Assembly: GCA_021234155.1 (NCBI GenBank)
Contig: JAJEKV010000009.1
Span: 11,850,546 to 11,914,545 of the forward strand
DNA from: Isoetes taiwanensis
Taxonomy: Eukaryota; Streptophyta; Lycopodiopsida; Isoetales; Isoetaceae
DNA: 64,000 nt
Reading direction: 5' to 3'
The translations under genes and the position numbers were made by a program. Positions 1-10,030 of the stretch are shown one piece after another. Each line of letters begins with the position of its first letter. The first letter of the stretch is position 1. The notes under the pieces are model-generated. The model was not told the DNA's origin. It was given only the letters and a program-made list of their open reading frames with translations, and did not search any database.

Positions 1-129
1 GCAGTGGCATGGATATATGGTTCAGTAAAACAATAGAGATAAGAACACTAGAATGATAGAAGGAAACAAAAAAAGCACTAGAACCGACAGGATTCAGGCC
101 AAATCACTCTATTGTATACTAGCTAGTAA

Positions 130-641
130 TGCCATCGATCCGAGCCATCAGATCGGTATTCTCGAATAGGCGAGCATGCATATGCATGCATTGCATGCAT
201 TTTCTGTTGCTCTGGTTCATTTGGGGATCACTATTTTTTGCAGGTTCTTCATCGACTTCTCATCGGCGTTTTTCTCTCAGCAGTTCCCTTGACTCTCTTT
301 CTTTGATACCATGCAGGGGAGGGGCTTCTCCCTGCTTGGTTTGACAGTTTGGCGTCCTTTTCCATGTTATGACATGTTCTTTCCCGATCTTGTCCCTTTT
401 TTAGCCATCCTTCAACCTTCGGCCTCGATCCCGTTTTGATAAGGAAGTTCTCTTTTTGTCGAGAGCTTTTGTCTGCTTTCATGCGAGCCATCGATCCGAG
501 CCATCAGATTGGTATTCCGAATGGGCGGGCATGCATCTCTCCCATGCATGCATTTTTTGTTGCTCTGGTTTATTTGGGAATCGCTATTTCTTGCAGGTTC
601 TTCATAGACTTCTCATTTCTCTCAGCAGTTCCCTTGACTTC
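130..641. repeat. Direct repeat of ~160 bp, two copies
   Basis: Bases about 130-297 and 487-641 are two diverged copies of one sequence: both open with GCCATCGATCCGAGCCATCA, pass through GCATGCATGCAT-like runs and TTGCAGGTTCTTCAT, and end at CAGCAGTTCCCTTGACT. A third partial match (TTTTCATGCGAGCC) occurs near 1169 and 58350. This is non-coding, probably the 5' or 3' region of a retroelement. No convincing ORF lies here. Confidence 0.75.
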
Positions 642-883
642 CACCTACCCTCCCTTAATATGTATATTATTGTAAATGTTGTTTTTTATCGCCTGGCACG
701 CGTGACCAGCCCCTTGCTTTTTCGAGGTGTAAATCTTGTTTTTTGTCGCGTGGCACGCGTGACCAGCCCCTCTCTTTTTCGAGGTTTTTTCTCTACTGGT
801 TTTTTTGTTGGTGATGTGCAAGTCCAGAGGTGATGCGCGACTTCGGTGTTATCTATGGAGCGTGGGTTTTTTGTCGGAACATT

Positions 884-1150
884 TAGCAGCCTTGTATTGT
901 CCAAGCCCCTTGCCGAGATTGTATCGCTAGGGTTTTCCCTCGAAAATCCAAAAGGGCAGGGTTTTTTAATCTTGGCGATAAGCTCTGGGCAGGTATAGGC
1001 CAACATCTGTAGCACATAATTTTATTTGGGGTCCAGGTGACATAACTGGATATTCCCTATGTTTTTCATTTTTTGGGTAGCCTGTGATGTGCAGCTACCC
1101 ACTCTATACCATTGTAGAAAAATTGTTGAGATAAATGAAAAGCCTAGTTA
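884..1150 (+). repeat. Dispersed repeat, copy 1 (LINE-associated hairpin region)
   Basis: This stretch matches 58078-58330 closely. Shared landmarks are GTCCAAGCCCCTTGCCGA, an AGGGTTTTxCCTCGAAAA hairpin-like segment, GGGGTTTTTTAATC, a GGGGTCCA segment and TACCCACT...CCATTGTAGAAAA, each followed by TTTTCATGCGAGC. The segment CCTCGAAAACC...GGTTTTTTAATCC also appears in the 3' ends of LINE family D copies in this window (near 2040-2100, 12930-12975, 41875-41920), so this is probably a LINE 3'-UTR or a SINE that shares the LINE tail. Confidence 0.65.
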
Positions 1151-1159
1151 CGGGAGCTT

Positions 1160-1950
1160 TTGTCTGTTTTCATGCGAGCCCTTATTCGAGAATGTTACAT
1201 AAAAATGAAACGGGCCAGGGGAAAATACTATATTGTTGCTTTATGGATTTCAAAAAAGCACTTGATACAGTGCCAAAGATATAAGCTACTCGAGCTGTTG
1301 AAAGAGAGCATCTTAATTGCCATAGCTAGACTATATGAGAAAGTGGAAGCTAGGATGGAATTCGAGGAAGAAGGAATAACATGCGACATGAAACAAGGAT
1401 ATCCTCTATCACCAAAAGTATTCTGCTTGTACATTGATGCATTGGGTGAATTCTTGAGGGCCAAAGGAGGAGATAGATATGTACCAAGCATAGAGAAAGT
1501 CAGAATATGAAACATGCTATATCAAATGACCTGAACGTGCTAGCTATAGACAAAAGAGGAATGAAAGAAATGCTGCAAATATTGGAAGAATTCTATAAGA
1601 GAACAGGTCTACTAGTCAGTCTAGACAAAACAAAGATTATCAACTTTGGAAGTATATAGACGAAGATGATGGGATCATATACAAGAGCCAGCTGTTTGGG
1701 ATCACACATGACTATAAGTATCTCAGATATAAAACAGGGGCTCGAAGAACATGGTGGCAAGTGTTAGCAGAAAGATGGCAGATGGCTATGAATAGCTATT
1801 ATGCATTCCGATCAGCATGTGCTGAACGTGGCATAATGGACTGGGGTGAAAGCCCAGTTGTTTGGAATGGCAATAACATCAGCAATGCTTTATGGAGTGG
1901 ATGCAATACATCGCAGCAGGGTGGACTAAAGCAGAAAGAATGATAACACG
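1160..1950 (+). pseudogene. LINE (family E) reverse transcriptase fragment
   Basis: The translation reads through reverse-transcriptase palm motifs: a decayed YYIVALWISKKHLIQCQRYKLLELL (from an FVDFKKAFDTVPR-type block), then ITCDMKQGYPLSPKVFCLYID, the RQGCPLSP block, and after a stop NMLYQMT followed by LxVSLDKTKI. It is broken by several stops, so it is dead. The family continues at 2978-3600, after an antisense LINE D insertion. The 5' part of RT and any endonuclease are missing. The catalytic YADD box is corrupted. Confidence 0.8.
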
Positions 1951-1964
1951 CTTCTAGATAAGGA

Positions 1965-2977
1965 AGGAAAGAAGGAAGGAAGGTATTTTTATCGTCCACG
2001 GAGACCAATCAGTCTATGGGACCCAATACAAAAGCGCAGCAAGCGGATTACTACCCGGATTAAAAAACCCCCACCCCGAAGGGTTTTCGAGGGAAAAACC
2101 GTGGCAGCAATCAGCCTGCTGACAAACTGTTCCAACATACGAAATGCAAAAACACACAAATATATACACTCATGTACCGTACCCATAGTGCCTGATCAGC
2201 AAGCAGCCAGGCGGGGGCAAAGGTGGGCTCGCAGATCCAGTACGAATGTACGACCCTAGGGCACGTACTGACGGTGTGTTCATCAGCAAATGTAGGGGCA
2301 AGTCCGGCCGTACTAAGGGAACATATCTAGCCCATCACGATTGAATCACAGGCAACTCGAAAAAGTGTGAGACTCATCATCAATGGCACCCGTTTGGCAA
2401 GATGTGAGCACTGTCTGGCGGGGCTCCCAATCCACCGCCCGTCTCAATGCGGAGATGGTGGGCACTGTCTTGAATGGAGGCAATGAGTCTCAAGGCGGAG
2501 GGGGCAACTAGGAACGCTAGAGAGCTGCGGGCCCCGCCAACGCGGGGTTGATGTGCTCCTTGTAATGGGCGTTTTTTGACCTGCTCTAGAGCCGGGGTCC
2601 CGAGCTTGCCAAGGAAGCAAGCATCCAGGTATTCCCGCAGATCATCACGATCGGCCTCGTGTTCACACCTGCCGACGATTGTGCTCTGCTCGCGTTCCAT
2701 CCATCGGCAAACCACCGATCTCTTACCCCTCCAGGCCCCGAGCATTTGCGGGCCCATTGCCACAACATAAGCGGGTGGGGAGCCGAGCATCACCCATATT
2801 AACCACTTTACGAAAATAGACGATGTGTCTATCAAGGGTCTGCCCATTTGAGCGGCAAGAATCCGGGCTTCTGCAGCAGAATTTGATAGGGGACTGAAGG
2901 TTTCACCCCAAGTGCCCGTGCCAAAAATGCCTTCTGCACCTGCTCCAAGTCATTCCAGGTAAGGCCAAATAAAAAAT
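1965..2977 (-). mobile_element. LINE family D, 5'-truncated copy inserted in LINE E
   Basis: On the minus strand this carries the C-terminal LINE D segment WNDLEQVQKAFLARALGVK...PYQILLQKPGFLPLKWA, also seen at 13497-13808 and 41100-41170. Downstream comes the family 3' end: a CCCTCGAAAACCC hairpin block, TATGGGTCCC-type sequence and CCGTGGACGATAAAAA, and then a GGAAGGAAAGAAGG tail rather than poly(A). Family E coding sequence resumes on the far side, which shows the nested order. Frameshifts and stops make it non-functional. Confidence 0.75.
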
Positions 2978-4125
2978 GCACACTAACAACTATCCTGCTA
3001 TACGAAACAAGGGTAAATCCATTCGAGATTTCAGAACTAGAAAGATCAATCTTTTTCTTAAACAGGAACGCTATGGAAGTCACAACGAACAAGTTGATAT
3101 GCTAGGCCATAAATAAATCTACACACACGACATAGAACAATGACGGGAGGGAAGGGGAAGATAGCAGAAATGCAAACCTGGACAGACAAACTGGGGATAA
3201 ATCTCTGGCAGAAAATGGAAAATAGGACACTGACAGGAGCACACACAAACTCAAAGAAATATTGAAGAAAACACGGATAAATAAGCAACCAGATATGAAG
3301 CTGGGACTATGTCTGAAACAATGACCTCCGAAATGCAACTTCGGACATCAAATATACAAAGAAGGCACAATTTCAAAAACCATCAGAATTATCTTGTGCA
3401 GATTTAAAACAGGAAGTCACAACTTGTGGATAGAAAAGGGTAGATGGCAAAGACAGATAATTGAAAAAAACAATAGAATCTGTCAACTTTGTGCGTTAGG
3501 AAAAATTGATGACGAAAAACATGTTAGAACAGATGTCCAACATATGAAAATGAAAGAAATCAAGTGAATAAAGAGGTGAATTGGTTAGCCCAAGTCCACA
3601 AAGGCTCAAGAAATACAAAGTTGACAGATCAATGATCTTTCTTTGCCATCTACCCTATTCTATCCATAAGTTGTGATTTCTTGTTTTAAATCTGTACAAG
3701 ATCATTCTGATGATTCTTGAAATTGTGCCTTCTTTGTATACTTGATGTTCAAAGTTGCATTTCAGAAGTCATTGTTTCAGACATAGTCCCAGCTTCATAT
3801 CTAATTGCTTATTTTATCCCTATTTTCTTCAATATTTCTCTAATTTTGTGCGTGCTCCTGTCAGTGTCCTATTTTCCATTTCCTGCCAGAGATTTATGCC
3901 TAGTTTGTCTATCCAAGTTTGCATTTCTACTATCTCCCCCAACACACACACACACACACACACACACATCATTGTTCTATGTGTATATTTATTTATGGGC
4001 TACCATATAAACTTGTTCCTTGAGACTTCCATAGTATTCATGTTTAAGAAGGAGTTTGATCTTTCTAGTTCTAAAATCTCGAATGGATTTACCCTTGTTT
4101 CATATAGCAGGACAGTTGCTAGTGT
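2978..4125. repeat. Large inverted repeat made of LINE E C-terminal sequence
   Basis: The left arm (about 2978-3455) and right arm (about 3640-4125) are reverse complements with roughly 85 percent match by eye: for example CTGCTATACGAAACAAGGG against CCCTTGTTTCATATAGCAG. The spacer of ~185 bp encodes NRICQLCALGKIDDEKHV on the plus strand, the zinc-knuckle C-terminus typical of LINE ORF2, preceded in the left arm by HNLWIEKGRWQR. The unit is therefore LINE E's 3' coding end with an inverted partial copy next to it. The right arm ends in a T14 run. Confidence 0.75.
3938..3968. repeat. (CA)n microsatellite
   Basis: About 15 dinucleotide units of CA lie inside the right arm of the inverted repeat. 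The left arm carries only a short ACACACACGACA at the matching place (3121-3132), so the expansion followed the duplication. Confidence 0.95.
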
Positions 4126-4129
4126 GTTT

Positions 4130-4929
4130 TTTTTTTTTTTGTCCTAACTCCTTATCTAGAAGTGTGTTATTAGTCTTTCTTCTTTAGTTCACTCTGCTTC
4201 GATGTATTGCACCCCCATGCTTCCACTCCATAAAACATTGCTGGTGTATTTTTCGAGGAGGTTTTTGATAGGATAAATCCATTTCCTCTGGCTTTTAAAG
4301 TCATTTGTAATTTGAGATAACCCATTAGGTTGTGAACATGGTATAAGGTGGTCCTTGTGAATTTGCATTCAAGGTTTGTTTATCCCATACATTGTGACCC
4401 TCCTTCACAATCCAATCCTATGGTCTTTTTCCACGCTTTTCTAATCTAATTTCTTACTAGATCTTGCCATCGATGTTATAGGCGAGGCATTTTTTGCGCG
4501 TCAAAAATGTTCTTTAAGGTGTACGATGCACTCTTGGACATGTTTTCTAATAGAATTTCTGTGGGCATTTAAATCTATCTTGAATTCTTAGTAGCGTTTT
4601 ACATGAACCTTGATTACTTAATGTTTTTGGATGTGAACTAGTTGCATCCATTCATGTCCTTTGTGTTTTCTTCCAAGTCCATGTCTTGATCCTTCTTTTA
4701 GAGATGCCCTTCCATTCTGTTTTTTCTTTTGGTTCCCAAGTTTGTACACAAACCATTATTTGAACTAAGATAGAACACCTTTGAATATTATTTTCTATTA
4801 GAAAGGAGGAAGAATATCAGTATCAAGCAATAACTTATACATAGAGTTCACAAGTTTTCACTCCTTAACCTCCTCATGAGAAACCCATATCAATATATCT
4901 ACTTGGTGTGGTAGAATAGGTTGTAGATA
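4130..4929. other. No recognisable gene
   Basis: AT-rich sequence between the inverted repeat and the LINE C fragment. I see no sustained coding frame, terminal repeats or tandem array. It may be further decayed LINE sequence. Confidence 0.4.
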
Positions 4930-5290
4930 GTCAACAACGTTTTGCCAAAGAGCTCTATCCCATCACCCCAACCAAAACTTTAGCTGAAACGCCTTCCATG
5001 AAAGCAGCTGGCTTGAGTCATACCATGCTGCAACTGTGAAGATTTCTGCCATTTTCCAACGTCGTTGAGTCATGGGTGCACTATAGCACAAAGTGGTGCA
5101 TTCTCTGCAGGGGAATCCACCAACAAGGTGCTGATCCACCAACAAGGTGCATTCAACTGAGCACAAGCGACTGGACTGATGTGAAATAATGTTTTAAGTG
5201 TGTTCCAGGAATCTAACAATCCCTTTAAAAATGGAGAAGCATTATGATAAGGTCGCAACTCATAAAATAGACTCCATGGAAGAACATATT
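4930..5290 (-). pseudogene. LINE family C C-terminal fragment
   Basis: Minus-strand reading TQRRWKMAEIFTVAAWYDSS followed by QLLSWKAFQLKFWL matches the plus-strand LINE C copy near 54866-55000 (TQHRWRKSGVCSQYAWYNE, then LAWNEFKLKFLLLRWDR). Upstream, YHNASPFLKGLLDSWNTLKTLF matches YPNASPFLKGLLIFGRCMRTLF. This is the linker between RT and the zinc-knuckle end. The tandem phrase CCACCAACAAGGTGC occurs twice (5107-5143). The fragment is dead. Confidence 0.7.
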
Positions 5291-5299
5291 TATGCGCAC

Positions 5300-5470
5300 T
5301 AGCAACTTGTTCACTTTATATGTGGCCAATCTAGAATTACATCTCATTCCAGAATTTTCTAAGTTTTAACTAAATGTTACAAATTTTCAATCTCTTACTT
5401 TCTAGCATTTAGCTAAAGAGCCTGAATATTGACGCGGGCACAAACCCTCAATTGTTTCCATCTTTTTTAG
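5300..5470. repeat. MITE-like fragment
   Basis: The segment CAATCTCTTACTTTCTAGCATTTAGCTAAAGAGCC (given here only in outline: CTCTTACTTTCTA then ATTTAGCTAAAGAGC) recurs at 25895-25930 and 26212-26250. TTTAGCTAAA is itself a palindrome, as expected for a small foldback element. No coding potential. Confidence 0.5.
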
Positions 5471-5723
5471 CTAGTTGATCTATAGAAGAATTTATTGCTT
5501 AAATGTAGAATATTTCGTTTATATGAAAAAGATAAGCTTTAATACATTCGAATTTTTGCCTAAGCTTTACATTTGTTTACACTAATTCTTCTATTTCTCC
5601 TAGCAAAAAAAAGTTGAAATGATTTGCTTTTAAGGATTCTATACTACAGATAAATTTCTCAGAAGTGGCTTAATTGTTCACATCCCTCAAAATTACCCTC
5701 GCATTAGTGAGATGAAGTTCTAA

Positions 5724-6195
5724 TTCACTATAATGGACCCATAAGAGACCGCTCGAGTGGATCTTGGTGTCGCATTCCTGAGACACCAATATACATGGGT
5801 AGATGCGACTACTCATAAACGTCTAGACGGTTTTGCCCAGTTGATTAAGGGCATGCCGGTTAGGAACTTTACATTTGTTATCAGAGCAGGGCTCGAGTTC
5901 GAGTCTCCATTGGGGCAAGTATGACCCGGAATATTGTTGGACGGTAGGTCTTGACTTAGTCTTGGACACCATGGGATGGTGTAATCTATGGTTTGTGATG
6001 CTCGAGAACAACCCATGGGAGAACGAGCATAGTTCTAGTGGGAGAGATTATAATAGACCCATGGGAGACTGCTCGAGTGGATCTTAGTGTCGTGTTCCCA
6101 AGACATCGGCATAAATGGGTAGAAGCGACTACTCATAAACAACTAGATGATTTTGCCTTGGTTAAGGGCATATCGGTTAGGAATGTTACGTTCAC
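5724..6195 (+). mobile_element. TRIM (miniature LTR retrotransposon) with TSD
   Basis: Two direct repeats of ~143 bp (5729-5873 and 6049-6190) share GACCCAT, CTCGAGTGGATCTT, ATGGGTAGA, GCGACTACTCATAAAC and GGTTAGGAA. Right after the first LTR (ending TTTACA) comes TGTTATCAGAGC at 5876-5887, one base from the tRNA-iMet-type primer-binding site TGGTATCAGAGC. Just before the second LTR lies a purine run GTGGGAGAGA (6039-6047). TTCAC flanks both ends (5724-5728, 6191-6195) as a 5-bp target duplication. Total 462 bp with no protein, so it must be mobilised in trans. The LTR starts TA rather than TG, and the right LTR end is mutated (ACG for ACA). Confidence 0.82.
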
Positions 6196-6704
6196 GAAAG
6201 GCCAAGTTACCCCATCCTCTCAGTATACAAATGTCATGAATATTTTGTCAAAAAAACGTGCACTCTATATCTAGTCATCCTATGTATATTATGAAATAGG
6301 ATGCCTCCTTTTTTCTCGGTGAACCACTCTACGATATCCACCACCACTTGGATCTCGGGCCAAAATCTTCCTCCTGGCTTCTCGAATCATGCTCATCTTT
6401 TTGCAATTGCCCCGGGGGATTCACCTATATATAATATGCACATGCCATCTGCGTTACTAGGGTAGCAAGAAAACCCTTAGTATATGGTGAAAACGATCTA
6501 GAAAAATACCCATTTCAAAAACATATGGGCTTAAAATGTTGCAAACTATAACAAAAAACCATCCATTTCCATATATTTTCATTTGAAAGCACCTCAAAAA
6601 ACCCATATATCTTATAACTCAGATGATTCGCATGGGATTTCAAGGTGAAAACCCCGTGGCAATTGCTAGCTCTTTGGGTGATGTTATTTGCATTTGGCAC
6701 ATTA
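6196..6704. other. No recognisable gene
   Basis: Non-coding by eye. A minus-strand reading near 6330-6420 gives a short phrase EKPGGRFWPEIQVVVDIVEWF that could be a retroelement scrap, but it is too short to assign. Confidence 0.35.
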
Positions 6705-7335
6705 TATGTAATGTAATGTAATGTAAATTAAATCACGTCAGTTGAGACCCTCAGGTCCATGGGCGAAACGATTACAAGAAAAATGTTTTTCCAGCTGGGC
6801 ACTAAAAGCCTTGTGCCTCCAATGTAGTTCCTAAGAAGCATAGATCCAACAGCTCTTTTCTTTCTTTCCAATATTCTCTGAGGTATGTACCCAATTTTCT
6901 CGGGGGTAGATGTAATAAACCATTCAAAGTGGTTTCCTGAATCCCATACTGATTCCGCAGATAATCAAATGCCGTGCATTGAAGCAAGGCATGTTGTTCA
7001 TCCTCTACTATCATATCCAAACAGCATGGACAGTACCGCAACTCGTGAGGAATTCCATTTGCCCTTCCAACTTCCACTTCCAGGTGGTGAGAACTGAGTC
7101 TGATTTGAGAGATTAATTTTCGTCTTCTTCGATCTAAACCTGATCAACCAACTTATGTATGATGATGATATTTAGCTTATGGCACATACAACTGCTAGTA
7201 TGCAACTACATTTACATGCTCTGCACACTTTTTGTGAAAACACAAGCATGTGTGTTAATCTCCAAAAGACCAAGCTCTTAGTAGTTCTGTCTTCCCGGCA
7301 TACCATTTCAACTTTGCGCTATGGTAGCTGAAGAA
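6705..7335 (-). mobile_element. Short LINE copy with inverted 5' part
   Basis: From 7135 down to 6730 the minus strand encodes RRRKLISQIRLSSHHLEVE and then RYCPCCLDMIVEDEQHALLQC, the zinc-knuckle C-terminus of a LINE ORF2. From about 7130 to 7330 the plus strand instead encodes MYDDDI then MAHTTASMQLHLHALHTFCE and CVNLQKTKLLVV, the RT palm (a decayed YADD box) just upstream in a LINE D-like protein. The 3' end near 6705-6730 has an (ATGTA)n repeat. A sense 3' part joined to an inverted upstream part is the pattern of twin priming, with ~250 residues lost at the junction. No target duplication was found. Confidence 0.6.
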
Positions 7336-7399
7336 TAAAGAAAGAATACCATATTGGATAGAATGTATAGAATGCTTGGCATGCAAAACAAGCCGCAGG

Positions 7400-8060
7400 T
7401 TTCATACATAGTGAGTCAAATGCAAATGGTTAACGTTTCAACAATATGTTGAAAGAGTTAAACTCCCACCATCTAATATCTCTAGATCTATCCAATGTCC
7501 ATTTTGCTTCACCAAATATATGTTTGTAGCTGCCATGATCCCATAGTCTAAGCGAGTATATAGGGATATTAAATGGGAGCAACTCAGCTAGGCATAGGAA
7601 CATGGTTAACCTCCAGATAAACCTTGGAAGTTTTATTTCAAGAAGATATTTGAGGTTGGATATACAAAATGGTGGCTAGAGTTATCATTTAAAGTGATTT
7701 TTAAAAAGCTACTAAGTGTATCACCACTTGCAACAAACATCAATGCCCGTCAAGGTTTTTATAGTAGCTTAGGCACTTCAATAAAATGTTGAAAGAGCTA
7801 AACTATAAGTATCTGATGTCTCTAAGCCTACCGAATGTCTATTTTTCTATTGGTAGCTTCATCAGAGAGATGTCTTATATCGACTAGTTATCATTCAAAG
7901 GGATTTCTAAACGCCACTAATAGTATTATTCAAATGTTTGGTGAAGCACCCTCTTTTGCATATATACAAAGTGGTAACTAAAGTTATCGGGATTTTTAAG
8001 ATGCCACTAAGTGTATTATTCAAATATTAGATCAAGTGCCCTCTTTTCAACACCTAAATT
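7400..8060. repeat. Diverged internal repeats
   Basis: Blocks such as TGTTGAAAGAG(T/C)TAAACT, AATATCTCTAGATCTATCCAATGTC versus GATGTCTCTAAGCCTACC, and GTTATCATT(T/C)AAAG(T/G)GATTT occur two or three times in the same order. This suggests an old tandem duplication of a non-coding element ~330 bp long. Confidence 0.5.
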
Positions 8061-8872
8061 TTGATAATAGCAAAGGAAAAAAGTACAAAATAATAATAGA
8101 GTATCATTGATCAAATGCAAGTCACCATATTGTGTTGAAGAATATCTAAATACCTAGATATTATCCCCCATAGATGTTACATTGGTTACCTACTATCTTC
8201 AAAAGTATATGTATAATTAATTATTCCATAATAATATCAGTTATTGGTTCCCTTCGAGGATTCAACTCGCATATTCCTTTAACATACTATTCTTATCGAG
8301 AGTAAGAAACATGTTTGAAAGACAAGAAAAACTGCAGCATTACGTAGTAACATGGGGATCAAACAACATAGTAGTCGTTTTCCCGCAAGATATATAAGAG
8401 TAATAGCATGGCACCTCATTTCCCTAGAAATTAAAATATTGTCTAAATTTCAAGGATCAAAGCATGTTGAATGGTTTACACTTCAACAAAGATGGCATGG
8501 TACAAAGTCACATCGTAGTGCATTTAAACCACATCCAAATTCCTTCATTGTATAAGGTTTAATAGACTTTATGTTTCTATGCCCAAGCTTTACATGGCAT
8601 CCTGTTATATCCTCTCATATTTTCCAGAGGATGAGCTGCAAAAGACACTGTTTTACTAGGTTGAAAGAAAATGAAAAACTATTTTTACAGCAGATGGTGA
8701 TAACAAAATCTGTTTCCAAAGTTTGGACTCATAGTCTCACTCAAATAGACCAGCAAGCCAAAGTTTGGAAACAACCATACTGCTCTGATCCTCCAAATGC
8801 AGACAATTAGCACAAAGAGAGATTGTACATGAAGAGAAAAAAAGGAAAAGGAATGTGAAGAAAGAAGCACCA
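8061..8872. other. No recognisable gene
   Basis: Probably the 3' flank of the trihelix gene on the minus strand. Only short shadow frames are present, and I could not place a polyadenylation signal with confidence. Confidence 0.35.
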
Positions 8873-10030
8873 TTATCCTGGGCACTTTCGGACAAAGCTT
8901 GCTAGTCCTTCCTCAAGTGTAGCAAGTCTTTCCATAAGTTTCTCAAAGTTGGCATTCAACCTGCTGACAAGTAAAGACTGCGCCTTTTGCCTCTCTTCAA
9001 TGAGAGCTTCTCTGCTAGTCATATGAGCAATATTCTGTCTCAAAAGACCAAGTATAAGCTCATGCCTCATGTTCAATGCTTCCTCTCTCTTTGCAGATGC
9101 CATAATATGAGAGCTCAACATAAACTGCATTTCCCTCAGTGTATCGCCACCATGCACTTCCTGTGGCTTATATGCCTCATTAAAGATGTTTTCTCTAACT
9201 GTTTCATCCTTTGGTAGAGAAGATGCATCTTCTTTCTGAAACTCATCATCTTCAAAATCAGAAAACTCAGACTTTGGCTTTTCCATCTTCAACAGCCTTC
9301 TTTTTCGACCCCGCTTCAGCTTCAATCTTTCCTGCCTTCTTTTCCTTGCCTTAAATTTCTTGGACTTCAACTCATTGAGTGAAACCCTACCCTCACAGCC
9401 AGGGATTTCATCCCAGTTTTTATCAGAATGTTTATCAGCATACTCAGACCATATTGCATAGTATCTAGGTTTTAAGGCTTCCTTGTCTACAACCTCATCC
9501 CAAGGAGGTTCACACCTAGATATTTTATCAGCAACAAGTTTAAAATCCAAACATTCACGTCTTACCTTCCAGTATTTGCTGAGGCACTGCTGCTTGGTGA
9601 ACTCCCTTCCAAACTTTTCCTGCATAAGTTGAGCAATAGGATCCCATTTCTTTTTAAACTTAGCCCTTTCCTTGTTCTTTTCCCATAGTTGTTGGTCCAC
9701 TGCATCATAGCTCTCAATCAGAAAACGAATCATATCATCTGTCCAATCCACCAGTTCAGTTCCAACACCATTTCCTTGCTTTGCCTTCTCTTCACAAGAC
9801 CTTTCGTCTTCTTCCTTCACCATATTTCTGGCATTAGAGTCATCTGCATTTGTCTGATCAGGCTCATATTGCATTGGCATCAGTTGGGCTTCAAAAACTA
9901 CATTTTCTTCACTCACAATATTTCCATTACAATGCTGCTGCTGAAGTTGTTGACGCTGTTCCTGCTCAAAAATATTAGATATTGAATGAACCCCATTTCT
10001 TTGTTCCGGCTTGTATTGATCCTCCTGCAT
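8873..10030 (-). CDS. Trihelix / Myb-SANT-like DNA-binding protein
   Basis: A 385-residue intact reading frame. Residues 1-90 are Gln/Asn-rich and acidic. Residues 94-170 form a trihelix (Myb/SANT-like) domain beginning VDWTDDMIRFLIESY and continuing FKKKWDPIAQLMQEKFG and SKYWKVRRECLDF, with the spaced aromatic residues of that fold. Residues 222-250 are a strongly basic run (KARKRRQERLKLKRGRKRR), a probable nuclear signal, then an acidic stretch. Residues ~315-385 are predicted helical and Leu-rich, likely a dimerisation coiled coil. The frame stays open ~60 bases upstream of this Met and an acceptor-like CAG lies near 10075, so an upstream exon is possible. It is either a host transcription factor or a domesticated transposon protein; PIF/Harbinger elements encode related Myb-like proteins. 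No TIRs were seen around it. It is the best-preserved gene in the window. Confidence 0.8.
   Translation of the reverse strand: MQEDQYKPEQRNGVHSISNIFEQEQRQQLQQQHCNGNIVSEENVVFEAQLMPMQYEPDQTNADDSNARNMVKEEDERSCEEKAKQGNGVGTELVDWTDDMIRFLIESYDAVDQQLWEKNKERAKFKKKWDPIAQLMQEKFGREFTKQQCLSKYWKVRRECLDFKLVADKISRCEPPWDEVVDKEALKPRYYAIWSEYADKHSDKNWDEIPGCEGRVSLNELKSKKFKARKRRQERLKLKRGRKRRLLKMEKPKSEFSDFEDDEFQKEDASSLPKDETVRENIFNEAYKPQEVHGGDTLREMQFMLSSHIMASAKREEALNMRHELILGLLRQNIAHMTSREALIEERQKAQSLLVSRLNANFEKLMERLATLEEGLASFVRKCPG

Noticed and set aside
5875-6274. Two small ORFs at the TRIM
   Set aside because: They cross LTR and internal borders and have no homologous pattern; TRIMs are non-coding.
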